Shown here piece after piece: positions 1 to 5,960 of a DNA stretch of 7,112 nucleotides (position 1 is the stretch's first letter; the number at the start of each line of letters is the position of its first letter). The stretch lies in the NCBI GenBank assembly GCA_007124345.1, contig SLFH01000008.1, forward strand, positions 1 through 7,112, in the 5' to 3' direction. A program made the translations under genes and the position numbers. The DNA comes from Phycisphaerales bacterium (GTDB lineage: Bacteria > Planctomycetota > Phycisphaerae > Phycisphaerales > UBA1924). The notes under the pieces were generated by a model. The model did no database searches, was not told where the DNA came from, and saw only the letters and a list, made by a program, of their open reading frames with translations.

Positions 1-265
1 TGTTTCCAAGGGTGTGCTGCGCCGGTGGATCCGGCCCCGCCTTGGCGAGGCGATCCTTTCGCGGCCGAAGCAGGGGTTCAGTCTGCGGCTGGGCGCAGGG
101 GACATCTGGCGCAAACGCCTCGGTATGGTCGAGGAGTCTCCGCTGGGGCGCAGCGGCATTCTTCATGATCGCTGGCGAGACTTCGTCGCGCCAGATGCGC
201 CCTTCGCCGAGTCTCGGGCGCAGGCGATGTGCTTTCTGGCCGCCTGGTCGCACGGGAGGCTGTAG
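1..265 (+). CDS. Asparagine synthase-like amidotransferase, C-terminal fragment (5' end outside window)
   Basis: The open frame enters at base 2 (second reading frame) and stops at TAG 263-265; about 87 residues are visible. The segment KGVLRRWIRP...SRPKQGFSL is typical of the C-terminal end of the ATP-dependent synthetase domain of glutamine-hydrolysing asparagine synthases (AsnB family), where an RPKQGF-like motif precedes the last helices. Known family members move ammonia from glutamine to an aspartyl or other carboxyl group through an acyl-adenylate. Those in polysaccharide loci are thought to amidate sugar carboxylates or serve the exopolysaccharide machinery. The stop codon is directly followed by the ATG of the next glycosyltransferase gene, so it is likely the upstream member of the same operon. 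The N-terminal glutaminase domain, with the catalytic Cys2, cannot be checked here. The family call is fairly secure; the substrate is unknown. Confidence 0.8.
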   Translation, partial: VSKGVLRRWIRPRLGEAILSRPKQGFSLRLGAGDIWRKRLGMVEESPLGRSGILHDRWRDFVAPDAPFAESRAQAMCFLAAWSHGRL

Positions 266-1438
266 ATGAAGCTCTTCGCGCTCACGCAGGTCCCGCTGGG
301 CGGCCCGCGCGCCCACGCGATCAATGTCATCAAGACGGCCGGGGGCTTTGCTCGCCTCGGCTTCGAGGTCACGCTGCTGTCTCCCCCGCCGGAGGATGGA
401 CGAGATGCGGGCGAGGTGCTCGCCGAACACGCCGAGCCCGGCCTGCGCGCGGTCCATTGCGATGAGCGTGAGTCCAAGTCACCGGAGCGCTTCGCCTCCT
501 GGGCACGCGAGATCGCCACGAGTAACGACGCCTCGATGGTGTACGCCCGCCACTTCCACGGCGGCATCGCCTGCGCCGAGGCGGGCCTGGCGTCGGTGGT
601 CGAGACGCACGCCTACATCGGCGACACCAACCCGATCCTCCAAGCGACATTCAGCGCCACGCGACACCCCGACACCCCGCTCCGCCTGATCTCGACGATC
701 TCGCAGCGCCTGCGGGCCCACTACATCGAACGCGGCGCGGACCCGGCTCGTGTCGCGGTCGTCCCCGACGGCGTGGACATCGAGCAGTTCGGCCGCCCGT
801 CGAACACCGGCCCCTGCCCGCTGCCCGACCTTGCGCCCGGGCCTGACGCGCCGCGGGTGGTCTACTGCGGGCACCTGTACGACTGGAAGGGGATCCCGGC
901 GATCATCGACGCAGCGAGGCTGCGCCCGGGCCTGGCCTTCCATCTCGTCGGGGGGCTTCCCGAGGACATCGATCAGACGAGATCGCAGGCTGCGGGCCTG
1001 GGCAATGTGTCGGTCCCCGGGCGCGTCGCGTACCGGGAGGTGCCGCCCCGCCTGTGGCATGCCGATGTGCTGCTCTTGGTCCCCGGCGCGACAGAGCCGA
1101 GCAAGGACTGGACGAGCCCGGTCAAACTCGGTGAGTACCTCGCCAGCAGCACACCGATCGTCGCTTCGAACATCCCCGCCCTGCGCGACTGGCTGAACGA
1201 CGAGCACGCCGACTGGTGCGAGCCGGACGATCCCGCCTCGCTCGCAGAGGCGATCGACCGGGCGCTAAAGACCGGGCGCGATCCCGAGCGCGTCCGCGCA
1301 AGAACCGCGCTGGCCGAGCGTCTGTCGTACCCCAGCCGTGCCGCGGCGATGTGCAGGGGGGCGGGCGTGAAGATCCCGGCTGAAGCGGGCCGGTCTTTAT
1401 CAGGCGCGGGAGCTCTATCGCCGATGTCCCGTGTATGA
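266..1438 (+). CDS. Glycosyltransferase, GT4-like (GT-B fold)
   Basis: A 390-residue protein with the length and layout of a GT-B glycosyltransferase. An N-terminal acceptor half begins MKLFALTQVPLGGPRAHA. The inter-domain motif VPDGVD is at 166-171, and the C-terminal nucleotide-sugar half opens with RVVYCGHLYDWKG from 197. The donor-binding region SPVKLGEYLASSTPIVAS starts at 284 with Glu290. The usual first Glu of the GT4 E-x7-E motif is not at the expected place (Trp is seen there), a variation found in many GT4 relatives. Such enzymes transfer a sugar from a nucleotide-sugar donor to a lipid-linked or other glycan acceptor at the cytoplasmic face of the membrane. The start is well supported: GGGAGG at 254-259 lies 6 nt before ATG 266, and the preceding gene ends at 265. 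The stop overlaps the next start (ATGA, 1435-1438). Donor and acceptor cannot be deduced. Confidence 0.88.
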   Translation: MKLFALTQVPLGGPRAHAINVIKTAGGFARLGFEVTLLSPPPEDGRDAGEVLAEHAEPGLRAVHCDERESKSPERFASWAREIATSNDASMVYARHFHGGIACAEAGLASVVETHAYIGDTNPILQATFSATRHPDTPLRLISTISQRLRAHYIERGADPARVAVVPDGVDIEQFGRPSNTGPCPLPDLAPGPDAPRVVYCGHLYDWKGIPAIIDAARLRPGLAFHLVGGLPEDIDQTRSQAAGLGNVSVPGRVAYREVPPRLWHADVLLLVPGATEPSKDWTSPVKLGEYLASSTPIVASNIPALRDWLNDEHADWCEPDDPASLAEAIDRALKTGRDPERVRARTALAERLSYPSRAAAMCRGAGVKIPAEAGRSLSGAGALSPMSRV

Positions 1439-2202
1439 CAACGATCGCAACGCCGAAGCCCGCGACGATCACACTCCAGCCCTCCGAGGCGTTCTGCCTG
1501 CCCCCGGGCTACCGCCAGAACGCGACGAATCAGTCGTTCGACCCGCTGCGCGAGCAAGGCTCGTACTGGAACGACGAGCGTGTCGCCATGGCCGGCGTCT
1601 ACCAGCACCATGTCTACCGCTGGGCCGCCGAGCTGATCGAACGCCACGGGCTGCAAAGCGTCCTGGACATCGGCTGCGGCGTCGGGACAAAGCTCCGCGA
1701 GCAGATCGCGCCCGTCTGCGCCCGGATCGAGGGCGCCGACCAAGCCTCGGCCATCGCCAAAGCACGCGAGCTCGGCGTGCCCGCCGACTTCCGCGAGGTC
1801 GATCTGGAATCGCCCGAAACCGAGGCGTGGGGGCGGTTCGACCTCGTGATCTGCGCCGATGTGCTCGAACACCTGGCCGACCCGGGGCCGGCGCTGCGAC
1901 TGATCGCCGCTTCGCTATCGGATCGCGGGATGGCGTTGCTCTCGACGCCCGACCGCGACCGCATGCGCGGGCGAGGCTGCGACGGCTGCACCAAGCCCGA
2001 GCACATCCGCGAGTGGGCGGCGCCGGAGTTCCGGGCGTATCTGACCAAGAACGGCTTGCGCGTCGTGGGCGACAGGCTTGTGCCGCAGGACACGACGCCG
2101 GTGCGCTCGACGGTGCTGGCGGAGGCGGCGTTCCGGATGGGGCTGCGTCCGACCTCGCCGCGATGCTGCCACGCCGTGCTGTGCGTGCCCGACGACCGAT
2201 GA
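1435..2202 (+). CDS. Class I SAM-dependent methyltransferase
   Basis: A 255-residue protein. Residues 76-86 (VLDIGCGVGTK) are the glycine-rich SAM-binding motif I. Residues 136-147 (DLVICADVLEHL) match the motif II/post-II segment of the UbiE/Methyltransf_11-23 type of Rossmann methyltransferase. STPDRDR at 170-176, followed by a PEHIREW...EF segment, resembles stand-alone methyltransferases found in glycan clusters. An N-terminal section of about 70 residues (FCLPPGYRQN...) precedes the fold and includes aromatic and His-rich stretches that may form a substrate lid. The start codon overlaps the stop of the glycosyltransferase (ATGA). No Shine-Dalgarno is seen close by, so translation is probably coupled. 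Between two glycosyltransferases, it most likely methylates a sugar or glycan (O-methylation), but small-molecule or protein targets are not excluded. Confidence 0.88.
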   Translation: MTTIATPKPATITLQPSEAFCLPPGYRQNATNQSFDPLREQGSYWNDERVAMAGVYQHHVYRWAAELIERHGLQSVLDIGCGVGTKLREQIAPVCARIEGADQASAIAKARELGVPADFREVDLESPETEAWGRFDLVICADVLEHLADPGPALRLIAASLSDRGMALLSTPDRDRMRGRGCDGCTKPEHIREWAAPEFRAYLTKNGLRVVGDRLVPQDTTPVRSTVLAEAAFRMGLRPTSPRCCHAVLCVPDDR

Positions 2203-2257
2203 ACCGCCTCTTGCAACGGACCACGCAATGAACCCCCGCACGATCCGAGGCGCCGGC

Positions 2258-3829
2258 ATGGACACCCCCGCACCGTTGCTCATCGCCCTCCCCCAGGGCC
2301 TGAATGTCAGCGGCGTCACGCTCTGGGCGCTGCGCCTCTCGCGGGCGATGGCCGAGCGGGGGCGTCATTGCGGCCTGATCCTCCACCCAGAGCCCGATGG
2401 CCAGCGCCCGATCACCAGTCGACTGCCGCGCGGCGTCAAGGTGTTCGACCTGCGCGACCTCCCCCCGATCCAGAAGTGCGGCGGCGACCTCTCGGCGTAC
2501 ATCCCCCGCTACCTCGACGCCCTGGAAACCATGGCCCGGCGCGGCACCGTCGTCATGTGCCCGAACCTGCACGGGGACTGCTACGGCGCCTGCGCCGCCC
2601 TCGCCCTGGCGCGGCCCGACATCCTCCGCGTCGTCGGCTGGCAGCACTCCGACATCGCCTACGACACGCGCATGCTCGCCCACTACGCCCCGATGCTCCA
2701 CCGCTTCATCGGCGTCAGCGATGTCATCGAGCGGTCGCTCAAGAAGGAACTGGGCGCGAGGGCGGGCGATGTGATGAACATCCCCTACGGCGTCGAGACC
2801 CCGGACGAGCCGCACACGCGTGCGCCGCTGCAAGGTCGCCCGGTGCGCCTGCTGTACACGGGCCGCATCGAACACGAGCAGAAGCGCGTCCGCGCTCTGA
2901 TCGCGATGAGTGACACACTCGCCATCGCGGGGATCGACCATCGCCTGACGCTGCTGGGCGACGGGCCGGCCTCCGAAGAGATCGACAAGGCGTGCGAGCA
3001 CCGGCCGGAGATCCGGCGCATCAGGCCGGGCGGGCAGGGGACGGTGCGGAGGTACCTCGCCTCGCACGACGCGTTCGTGCTCGCCAGCCGCTACGAGGGG
3101 CTGAGCGTCTCGATGCTCGAAGCGATGGCGCACGGGTGCGTGCCGATCGTGACGGGCGTCCGCTCCGGCGCGGCCCAGGCGATCAGCGACGGCGACAACG
3201 GCCTGCTGGCCGACGCGGGCGAGAACGACGACGAAACAACCACGGGTCGAGCGATGGCCGAAGAGGTCCGGCGGATGCTCGACAGCCATCCGGCCAGGCT
3301 GAGCGAGCGGGCGTGGCTGACCGTGCGCGAACGGTTCTCGATCGATCTGCACGCCGAACGGGCGTCGAAGCTCTTCGATCGGATCGCCGCCGAGCCCGCA
3401 AGATCCTGGCCCGCGACGCGACCGTGCGCCTTCTCGGCCGGGGCGGGCTCGCAAGCCGCCAGCGGGAGTGTGCCCGAGGAAGGACCGAAGCTGCTGCGCG
3501 ATCTTTTGGCGACGCTCAGAGGCCAGACCATCGTCCTGCACGGGGCGGGGCGGCACACGATCGAACTCGCGAGCGTCCTCGCCGATGCGCCCGTCGAGAT
3601 CGCCGCGATCGCCGACGACGATCCGAACCGGCACGGCCAGACGCTGCTCGGCTGGCCGATCATCGCGCCTTCAATGGTGAAGGAGACGGGTGCTGCGGGC
3701 GTGGTCATCAGCTCGTGGATGCACCAGGACACGATCTACGAGCGTTGCTCGCCGATCTATTCGCACGCGGGACTGCGCACCTGGCGCGTGTATCCGGCGC
3801 GCAGCCCGAGCGGCGTGAACGCGGCGTAG
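2258..3829 (+). CDS. GT4 glycosyltransferase fused to a C-terminal Rossmann-like domain
   Basis: A 523-residue protein from ATG 2258, chosen because GAGG at 2247-2250 lies 7 nt upstream. ATG 2228 in the same frame (533 residues) is possible but has no visible ribosome site. Residues 1 to about 385 are a GT-B glycosyltransferase: a glycine-containing first loop (PQGLNVSGVT), NIPYGVE between the domains, LLYTGR at 201-206, GDGP, and a full E-x7-E motif (EGLSVSMLE, 280-288). Family knowledge says such enzymes use a nucleotide-sugar donor with retention of configuration. After a low-complexity linker (about 388-412) comes an extra domain of about 110 residues: VLHGAGRH at 426-433, then IADDDPNRHG and LLGWPI. 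That pattern resembles the nucleotide- or UDP-sugar-binding N-domain of PglD-type acetyltransferases and the C-terminal domain of some sugar C-methyltransferases. It is the last gene of the + strand cluster. Confidence 0.85.
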   Translation: MDTPAPLLIALPQGLNVSGVTLWALRLSRAMAERGRHCGLILHPEPDGQRPITSRLPRGVKVFDLRDLPPIQKCGGDLSAYIPRYLDALETMARRGTVVMCPNLHGDCYGACAALALARPDILRVVGWQHSDIAYDTRMLAHYAPMLHRFIGVSDVIERSLKKELGARAGDVMNIPYGVETPDEPHTRAPLQGRPVRLLYTGRIEHEQKRVRALIAMSDTLAIAGIDHRLTLLGDGPASEEIDKACEHRPEIRRIRPGGQGTVRRYLASHDAFVLASRYEGLSVSMLEAMAHGCVPIVTGVRSGAAQAISDGDNGLLADAGENDDETTTGRAMAEEVRRMLDSHPARLSERAWLTVRERFSIDLHAERASKLFDRIAAEPARSWPATRPCAFSAGAGSQAASGSVPEEGPKLLRDLLATLRGQTIVLHGAGRHTIELASVLADAPVEIAAIADDDPNRHGQTLLGWPIIAPSMVKETGAAGVVISSWMHQDTIYERCSPIYSHAGLRTWRVYPARSPSGVNAA

Positions 3830-3943
3830 TTGCGCCGGGTCCGGCGTGCGGGATGACAACGCAAGCGCTTCGCCGATACGGATGCTCTCTAATCGTCCCG
3901 GAATGACGGTGGGCTGCAGCAAGCCCCGGAGGGGCGCAGGGTT

Positions 3944-4000
3944 GTAGCCACGGGTGGAGCACGCCGCGACGCCCCGCGTCGAGGCGTGCGCAACCCGTGG
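3944..4000 (+). repeat. REP-like unit, left copy
   Basis: GTAG at 3944-3947 is directly followed by a long imperfect hairpin. CCACGGGT (3948-3955) pairs with ACCCGTGG (3993-4000), GCACGCC (3959-3965) with GGCGTGC (3983-3989), and CGACG (3967-3971) with CGTCG (3977-3981), leaving a short loop. The tetranucleotide at the 5' foot matches classical REP layout. Confidence 0.65.
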
Positions 4001-4106
4001 AAAGAAGCGCACAAACATACGTCGCCCTGAAGGGGCGAAGGACCGTTCGTCCTTGACCAGAACTTTCCTCCGCTCCTCCGGAGCGGTATTGTTTGGGGGA
4101 CAATGA

Positions 4107-4149
4107 CCACGGGTTCCAGCGTGCTGCGCACGCTTCCACCCGCGGCTAC
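4107..4149 (-). repeat. REP-like unit, right copy (inverted)
   Basis: Read on the minus strand, GTAG (4149-4146) is directly followed by a hairpin: CCGCGGGT (4145-4138) pairs with ACCCGTGG (4114-4107), with one G-T or mismatch position. An inner stem AGCGTGC (4118-4124) / GCACGCT (4128-4134) closes a 3-nt loop. It is shorter than the left unit because the innermost stem is missing. Its orientation is opposite to that of the left unit. Confidence 0.65.
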
Positions 4150-4227
4150 AACCCAGCGCCCCTCCGGGGCTTTGCGGATCGCGTGAAACGACCTGTGTGC
4201 GTAGGGCGTGACGCGGATCGTCATGCG

Positions 4228-4251
4228 CATTGCGCGCGACACTGCGCAATG
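4228..4251 (-). terminator. Hairpin just past the end of the UDG-like gene, possible terminator
   Basis: CATTGCGC (4228-4235) and GCGCAATG (4244-4251) form a perfect 8-bp stem with an 8-nt loop. It begins 23 nt beyond the stop codon of the minus-strand gene at 4275-4925. No T-run follows on either strand, so it is not a standard intrinsic terminator. It may act as a 3'-end stabiliser or be incidental. Apart from the repeat element and this hairpin, nothing was recognised between 3830 and 4274. Confidence 0.3.
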
Positions 4252-4274
4252 TATCGCCAGGCAACGCCGCAAAC

Positions 4275-4925
4275 TCACGCCGCCCGTCTACCGGCGAGTA
4301 CATCCACAACCGCTTCCCACGGACGCTGCATGCCCGCTTTGGAAACCCGAGCCGCGGGGTGATACGCGGCGAACACGCCGATTCTCCCCGCCCGGACCTC
4401 GCCGCCTCCGTCCCTCGCATCCGCCCAACTCGTGCGGACCTTGAGCACCCCGCTCGCGCACCGCCACGCCTCGTCGCCCATGCAGACGATGGCTTGGAGA
4501 TTGGGCATGTGCCCGATCGTGAACGCGAGGGTGTGCTCGCCGAAGCGCATCGCTTCTGTCCTGTTGGGCAGCGTTCCGCTCATCTTGTCATCGTCGCGGC
4601 AGAGCGAAGCGAGCGCCGAGCCGTAGAGCAGCCCACAGGTCTCAGGCGACTCTCCTGTTCGCAGGGGCGCCGCCAGCTTCAGCAGGCGTCGGTTGGTCAC
4701 CAGCTTCGGCTCGTGGCGGTAGGGACGCGGGTCGCCTGCGTCGATGCGGTCGCGAATCAGGCTGCTGCACGCGAAGTCTTTGGCGACCAGCAGCACGCGT
4801 CCGTTCCAATCGCCGAAGAGGTCTTCGGTGCCGTAGAGGCGTGTCTCGCCCGGGCACAGCTCGTAGACATTGGTGTATCCGTCGAGGCGGAAGCCCGTGA
4901 TCGATTCCGGCAATGGCGGTGTCAT
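4275..4925 (-). CDS. Uracil-DNA glycosylase superfamily-like protein
   Basis: A 216-residue soluble protein, start ATG at 4925-4923, stop TGA at 4277-4275. The order of motifs recalls the uracil-DNA glycosylase fold. A first strand and loop, VLLVAKDFA (44-52), sits where motif A (GQDPY/GExPG) lies. VTNRR follows at 76-80. The central strand IVCMGDEAW (146-154) resembles the 'IVxLGxxA' strand. A late AYHPAARVS (187-195), with His189-Pro190, resembles motif B (HPS/HPA). Known members remove uracil or related bases from DNA, but distant relatives of this shape are often annotated only as UDG-like. Motif A here lacks the canonical glycine and proline, so glycosylase activity is doubtful. No good Shine-Dalgarno is visible. 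It lies 58 nt downstream of the membrane-protein gene on the same strand, so the two could be co-transcribed. The family call is by recognition and moderately sure. Confidence 0.6.
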   Translation of the reverse strand: MTPPLPESITGFRLDGYTNVYELCPGETRLYGTEDLFGDWNGRVLLVAKDFACSSLIRDRIDAGDPRPYRHEPKLVTNRRLLKLAAPLRTGESPETCGLLYGSALASLCRDDDKMSGTLPNRTEAMRFGEHTLAFTIGHMPNLQAIVCMGDEAWRCASGVLKVRTSWADARDGGGEVRAGRIGVFAAYHPAARVSKAGMQRPWEAVVDVLAGRRAA

Positions 4926-4946
4926 GACCCGGTCATCGGCTCGATC

Positions 4947-4967
4947 GCCGGCCGATCGCAGGCCGGC
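4947..4967 (-). terminator. GC-rich hairpin between two minus-strand genes
   Basis: GCCGGCC (4947-4953) and GGCCGGC (4961-4967) form a perfect 7-bp stem with a 7-nt loop. It sits 17 nt beyond the stop of the membrane-protein gene and 21 nt before the start of the UDG-like gene. No T-run follows on the minus strand, so it may attenuate transcription or protect the 3' end rather than terminate fully. Confidence 0.3.
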
Positions 4968-4983
4968 CCATCCCCTGATCCGG

Positions 4984-5634
4984 CTACTTCAGCCCCGTCA
5001 CGCGCCGGATGATCTCGCCGGTGGTCAGGTCGCGGACGAAGCGGTCGGCGTCGTCGAGGAGTTCTTCGAAGTCTTTGACCTCGGGCGAGGCGATCAGGTC
5101 GGGCTCGGTCTCGCTGCGTTCCAGGCCCAGGGCGCCCGAGCCGGTCACCGTCACCACCCAGCGTCCTTCGCTGAGCGAGCGGTAGACGGCGCGGCCGACA
5201 CGGACGCCGGCGCTGTCGAAGTCGATCTCGGCCAGGGCGGGGTCGATCAGCACGCCGTCGCGGGCGGGCGTGTTCTCGTCGAAGACGCGCCGGATCCAGA
5301 GGCGTCCGTCGATGACCACATAGTCGATGTACACGGCCGCCGAAGGATCGAAGAAGGGGATCGGGACGTCCTTGATGACGCCCGCAGCGGTCCGCACGCG
5401 GACAGAGAGCTTTGCGCCGTCCACGAGCAGTTCGGTCACCGCAGTTCTGCGTACCGCGTCGTTGTAGGAGTCGACCAAATCAGAGTACGCCCGGCCGAGC
5501 TCGATGAGCCTGTCGCGGTAGTGGTCTCGTTCGGCGTCGCGGCGTGCCGTCGAGAGCGCGAGCAGTGCGATCCCGGCGCCGGCTGCGCCGAGGGTGATGA
5601 GCATCATGGGTTTGTAGATGGCGGCGCGTCGCAT
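4984..5634 (-). CDS. Single-pass membrane-anchored protein of unknown function
   Basis: A 216-residue protein, start ATG at 5634-5632, stop TAG at 4986-4984. The first 8 residues are basic (MRRAAIYK). A hydrophobic segment, about 9-28, has a Gly/Ala-rich core (LGAAGAGIALLAL) and reads as an uncleaved N-terminal anchor. A charged, probably helical or coiled-coil stretch follows (about 30-65, RRDAERDHYRDRLIELGRAY). The rest looks beta-rich: KLSVRV, VYIDYVVIDGRLWIRRVF, GRWVVTVTGSGALGL. A helical end follows (SPEVKDFEELLDDADRFVRDL). The topology suggests a short cytoplasmic N-terminus and an exported domain, by the positive-inside rule. I do not recognise a named domain. It lies upstream of the UDG-like gene on the same strand. 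The Shine-Dalgarno is weak: the purine run GGAGAG lies about 16 nt before the ATG. Confidence 0.75.
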   Translation of the reverse strand: MRRAAIYKPMMLITLGAAGAGIALLALSTARRDAERDHYRDRLIELGRAYSDLVDSYNDAVRRTAVTELLVDGAKLSVRVRTAAGVIKDVPIPFFDPSAAVYIDYVVIDGRLWIRRVFDENTPARDGVLIDPALAEIDFDSAGVRVGRAVYRSLSEGRWVVTVTGSGALGLERSETEPDLIASPEVKDFEELLDDADRFVRDLTTGEIIRRVTGLK

Positions 5635-5673
5635 GGTTTTCGGACTCGCTCTCTCCGGCTCGATCTCAAGCTG

Positions 5674-5694
5674 ATTGTATCGGCCCGAATTATC
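5674..5694 (-). promoter_or_regulatory. Possible -10 region for the membrane-protein gene
   Basis: On the minus strand TACAAT (5679-5674) and, just upstream, GATAAT (5694-5689) are the only sigma70-like -10 hexamers in the 5635-5800 stretch. They lie 39 and 54 nt before the start codon. No convincing -35 box is spaced properly for either, so this is tentative. The region 5635-5808 shows nothing else that I can support. Confidence 0.22.
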
Positions 5695-5821
5695 GGCACG
5701 CTCGAGAAGACACCGGGTACGAGTCCTGTTGCGGTGATTCGAGAGAAACGCCCGCTCTGTTCGGTGTTCAGGCCTTCCTGGGGGTGAATCGGCGTGCGTT
5801 CAGAGGGGGATCGGGCTTGCG

Positions 5822-5849
5822 TTGTTGCGTGGTTGGGGTAAAGTATCTA
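5822..5849 (+). promoter_or_regulatory. Putative promoter of the first secreted-protein gene
   Basis: TTGTTG (5822-5827), a 16-nt gap, then TATCTA (5844-5849) resemble sigma70 -35 and -10 boxes. An overlapping alternative is TTGCGT (5817-5822) with TAAAGT (5839-5844). The first pairing is preferred because it aligns without gaps with the region upstream of the second paralogue. Both have GATCGG 13 nt before the TTG (here 5809-5814) and AGTA...AGAG around the -10 (here 5842-5855). A start near 5856 would give a leader of about 105 nt. Confidence 0.45.
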
Positions 5850-5886
5850 GTAGAGAAACCTGCTTCATTCTGGTGTGTACCCGCTC

Positions 5887-5896
5887 GGGGGAAGTC
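5887..5896 (+). promoter_or_regulatory. Conserved leader box GGGGGAAGTC (copy 1)
   Basis: The ten bases GGGGGAAGTC occur 74 nt before the ATG at 5961. An identical ten-mer occurs 75 nt before the second paralogue's ATG. GGGT follows at box+24 in both copies (here 5911-5914). Its role is unknown; it probably lies within the transcribed leader. Confidence 0.55.
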
Positions 5897-5926
5897 ATGC
5901 AGGTGTGACTGGGTTTTGTTTTTTCC

Positions 5927-5951
5927 GGTCTGCGATGGCTGACCAAAGGAG
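5927..5951 (+). promoter_or_regulatory. Leader stem-loop abutting the Shine-Dalgarno (copy 1)
   Basis: GGTCTGC (5927-5933) and GCTGACC (5938-5944) pair as six Watson-Crick pairs and one T-T mismatch around the 4-nt loop GATG. The Shine-Dalgarno AAAGGAG (5945-5951) starts at the next base, with 9 nt to ATG 5961. TCC just 5' of the stem could also pair with GGA of the Shine-Dalgarno, which would hide it. The second paralogue has a stem-loop of equal length in the same place. Confidence 0.55.
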
Positions 5952-5960
5952 TTGAGAGAG

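Larger units (their letters stand above)
3919..4175. repeat. Palindromic extragenic element with two inverted REP-like units (BIME-like)
   Basis: This element fills most of the 445-bp gap between two convergent genes. Its outer arms, about 3919-3963 and 4128-4175, are imperfect inverted repeats. Each reads, from outside in, GCCCCGGAGGGGCGC, then GGGTTGTAGCC, then CGGGTGGA, with only a few mismatches and a one-base indel. Each arm holds a small GCCCC/GGGGC hairpin (3923-3935 and 4158-4170). Inside the arms sit two larger hairpins with GTAG at their 5' feet, facing each other, as in bacterial interspersed mosaic elements. The middle part (4022-4104) holds four more short stem-loops. No protein is encoded. 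The GTAG foot is the hallmark of REPs mobilised by IS200/IS605-like RAYT transposases; that link is inferred, as no transposase gene is present in the window. Confidence 0.75.

Noticed and set aside
1469..3634. A 721-codon open frame on the minus strand opposite the glycan genes.
   Set aside because: It runs antisense across two well-supported genes, its translation is Arg/Gly/Ala-rich with no recognisable domain, and long spurious antisense frames are usual in GC-rich DNA.
3833..3846. CGCCGG/CCGGCG inverted repeat 4 nt after the second glycosyltransferase, as a terminator.
   Set aside because: The central gap is only 2 nt and no T-run follows; it is probably chance in GC-rich DNA.
3919..4175. 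CRISPR array or tRNA/ncRNA gene in the structured intergenic region.
   Set aside because: There are no regularly spaced direct repeats and no cloverleaf or anticodon arm; the pattern is nested inverted repeats.
3671..4420. A 249-codon minus-strand frame spanning the intergenic repeat.
   Set aside because: It runs through the palindromic element and overlaps the ends of two real genes; the translation shows no domain.
4230..5012. Plus-strand open frames over the two minus-strand genes (4230-5012 and 4870-5787).
   Set aside because: They are antisense to coding frames with recognisable protein motifs, and their translations look like GC-rich shadows.
5700..5900. RpoN (sigma54) promoter, as known for some PEP-CTERM genes in proteobacteria.
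   Set aside because: No TGGCAC-N5-TTGC-like -24/-12 pair was found upstream of either secreted-protein gene.
5952..5960. In-frame TTG as start of the secreted protein.
   Set aside because: It would overlap the AAAGGAG ribosome site spacing; ATG 5961 is 9 nt from that site and gives a signal peptide matching the paralogue's MNKVLA start.
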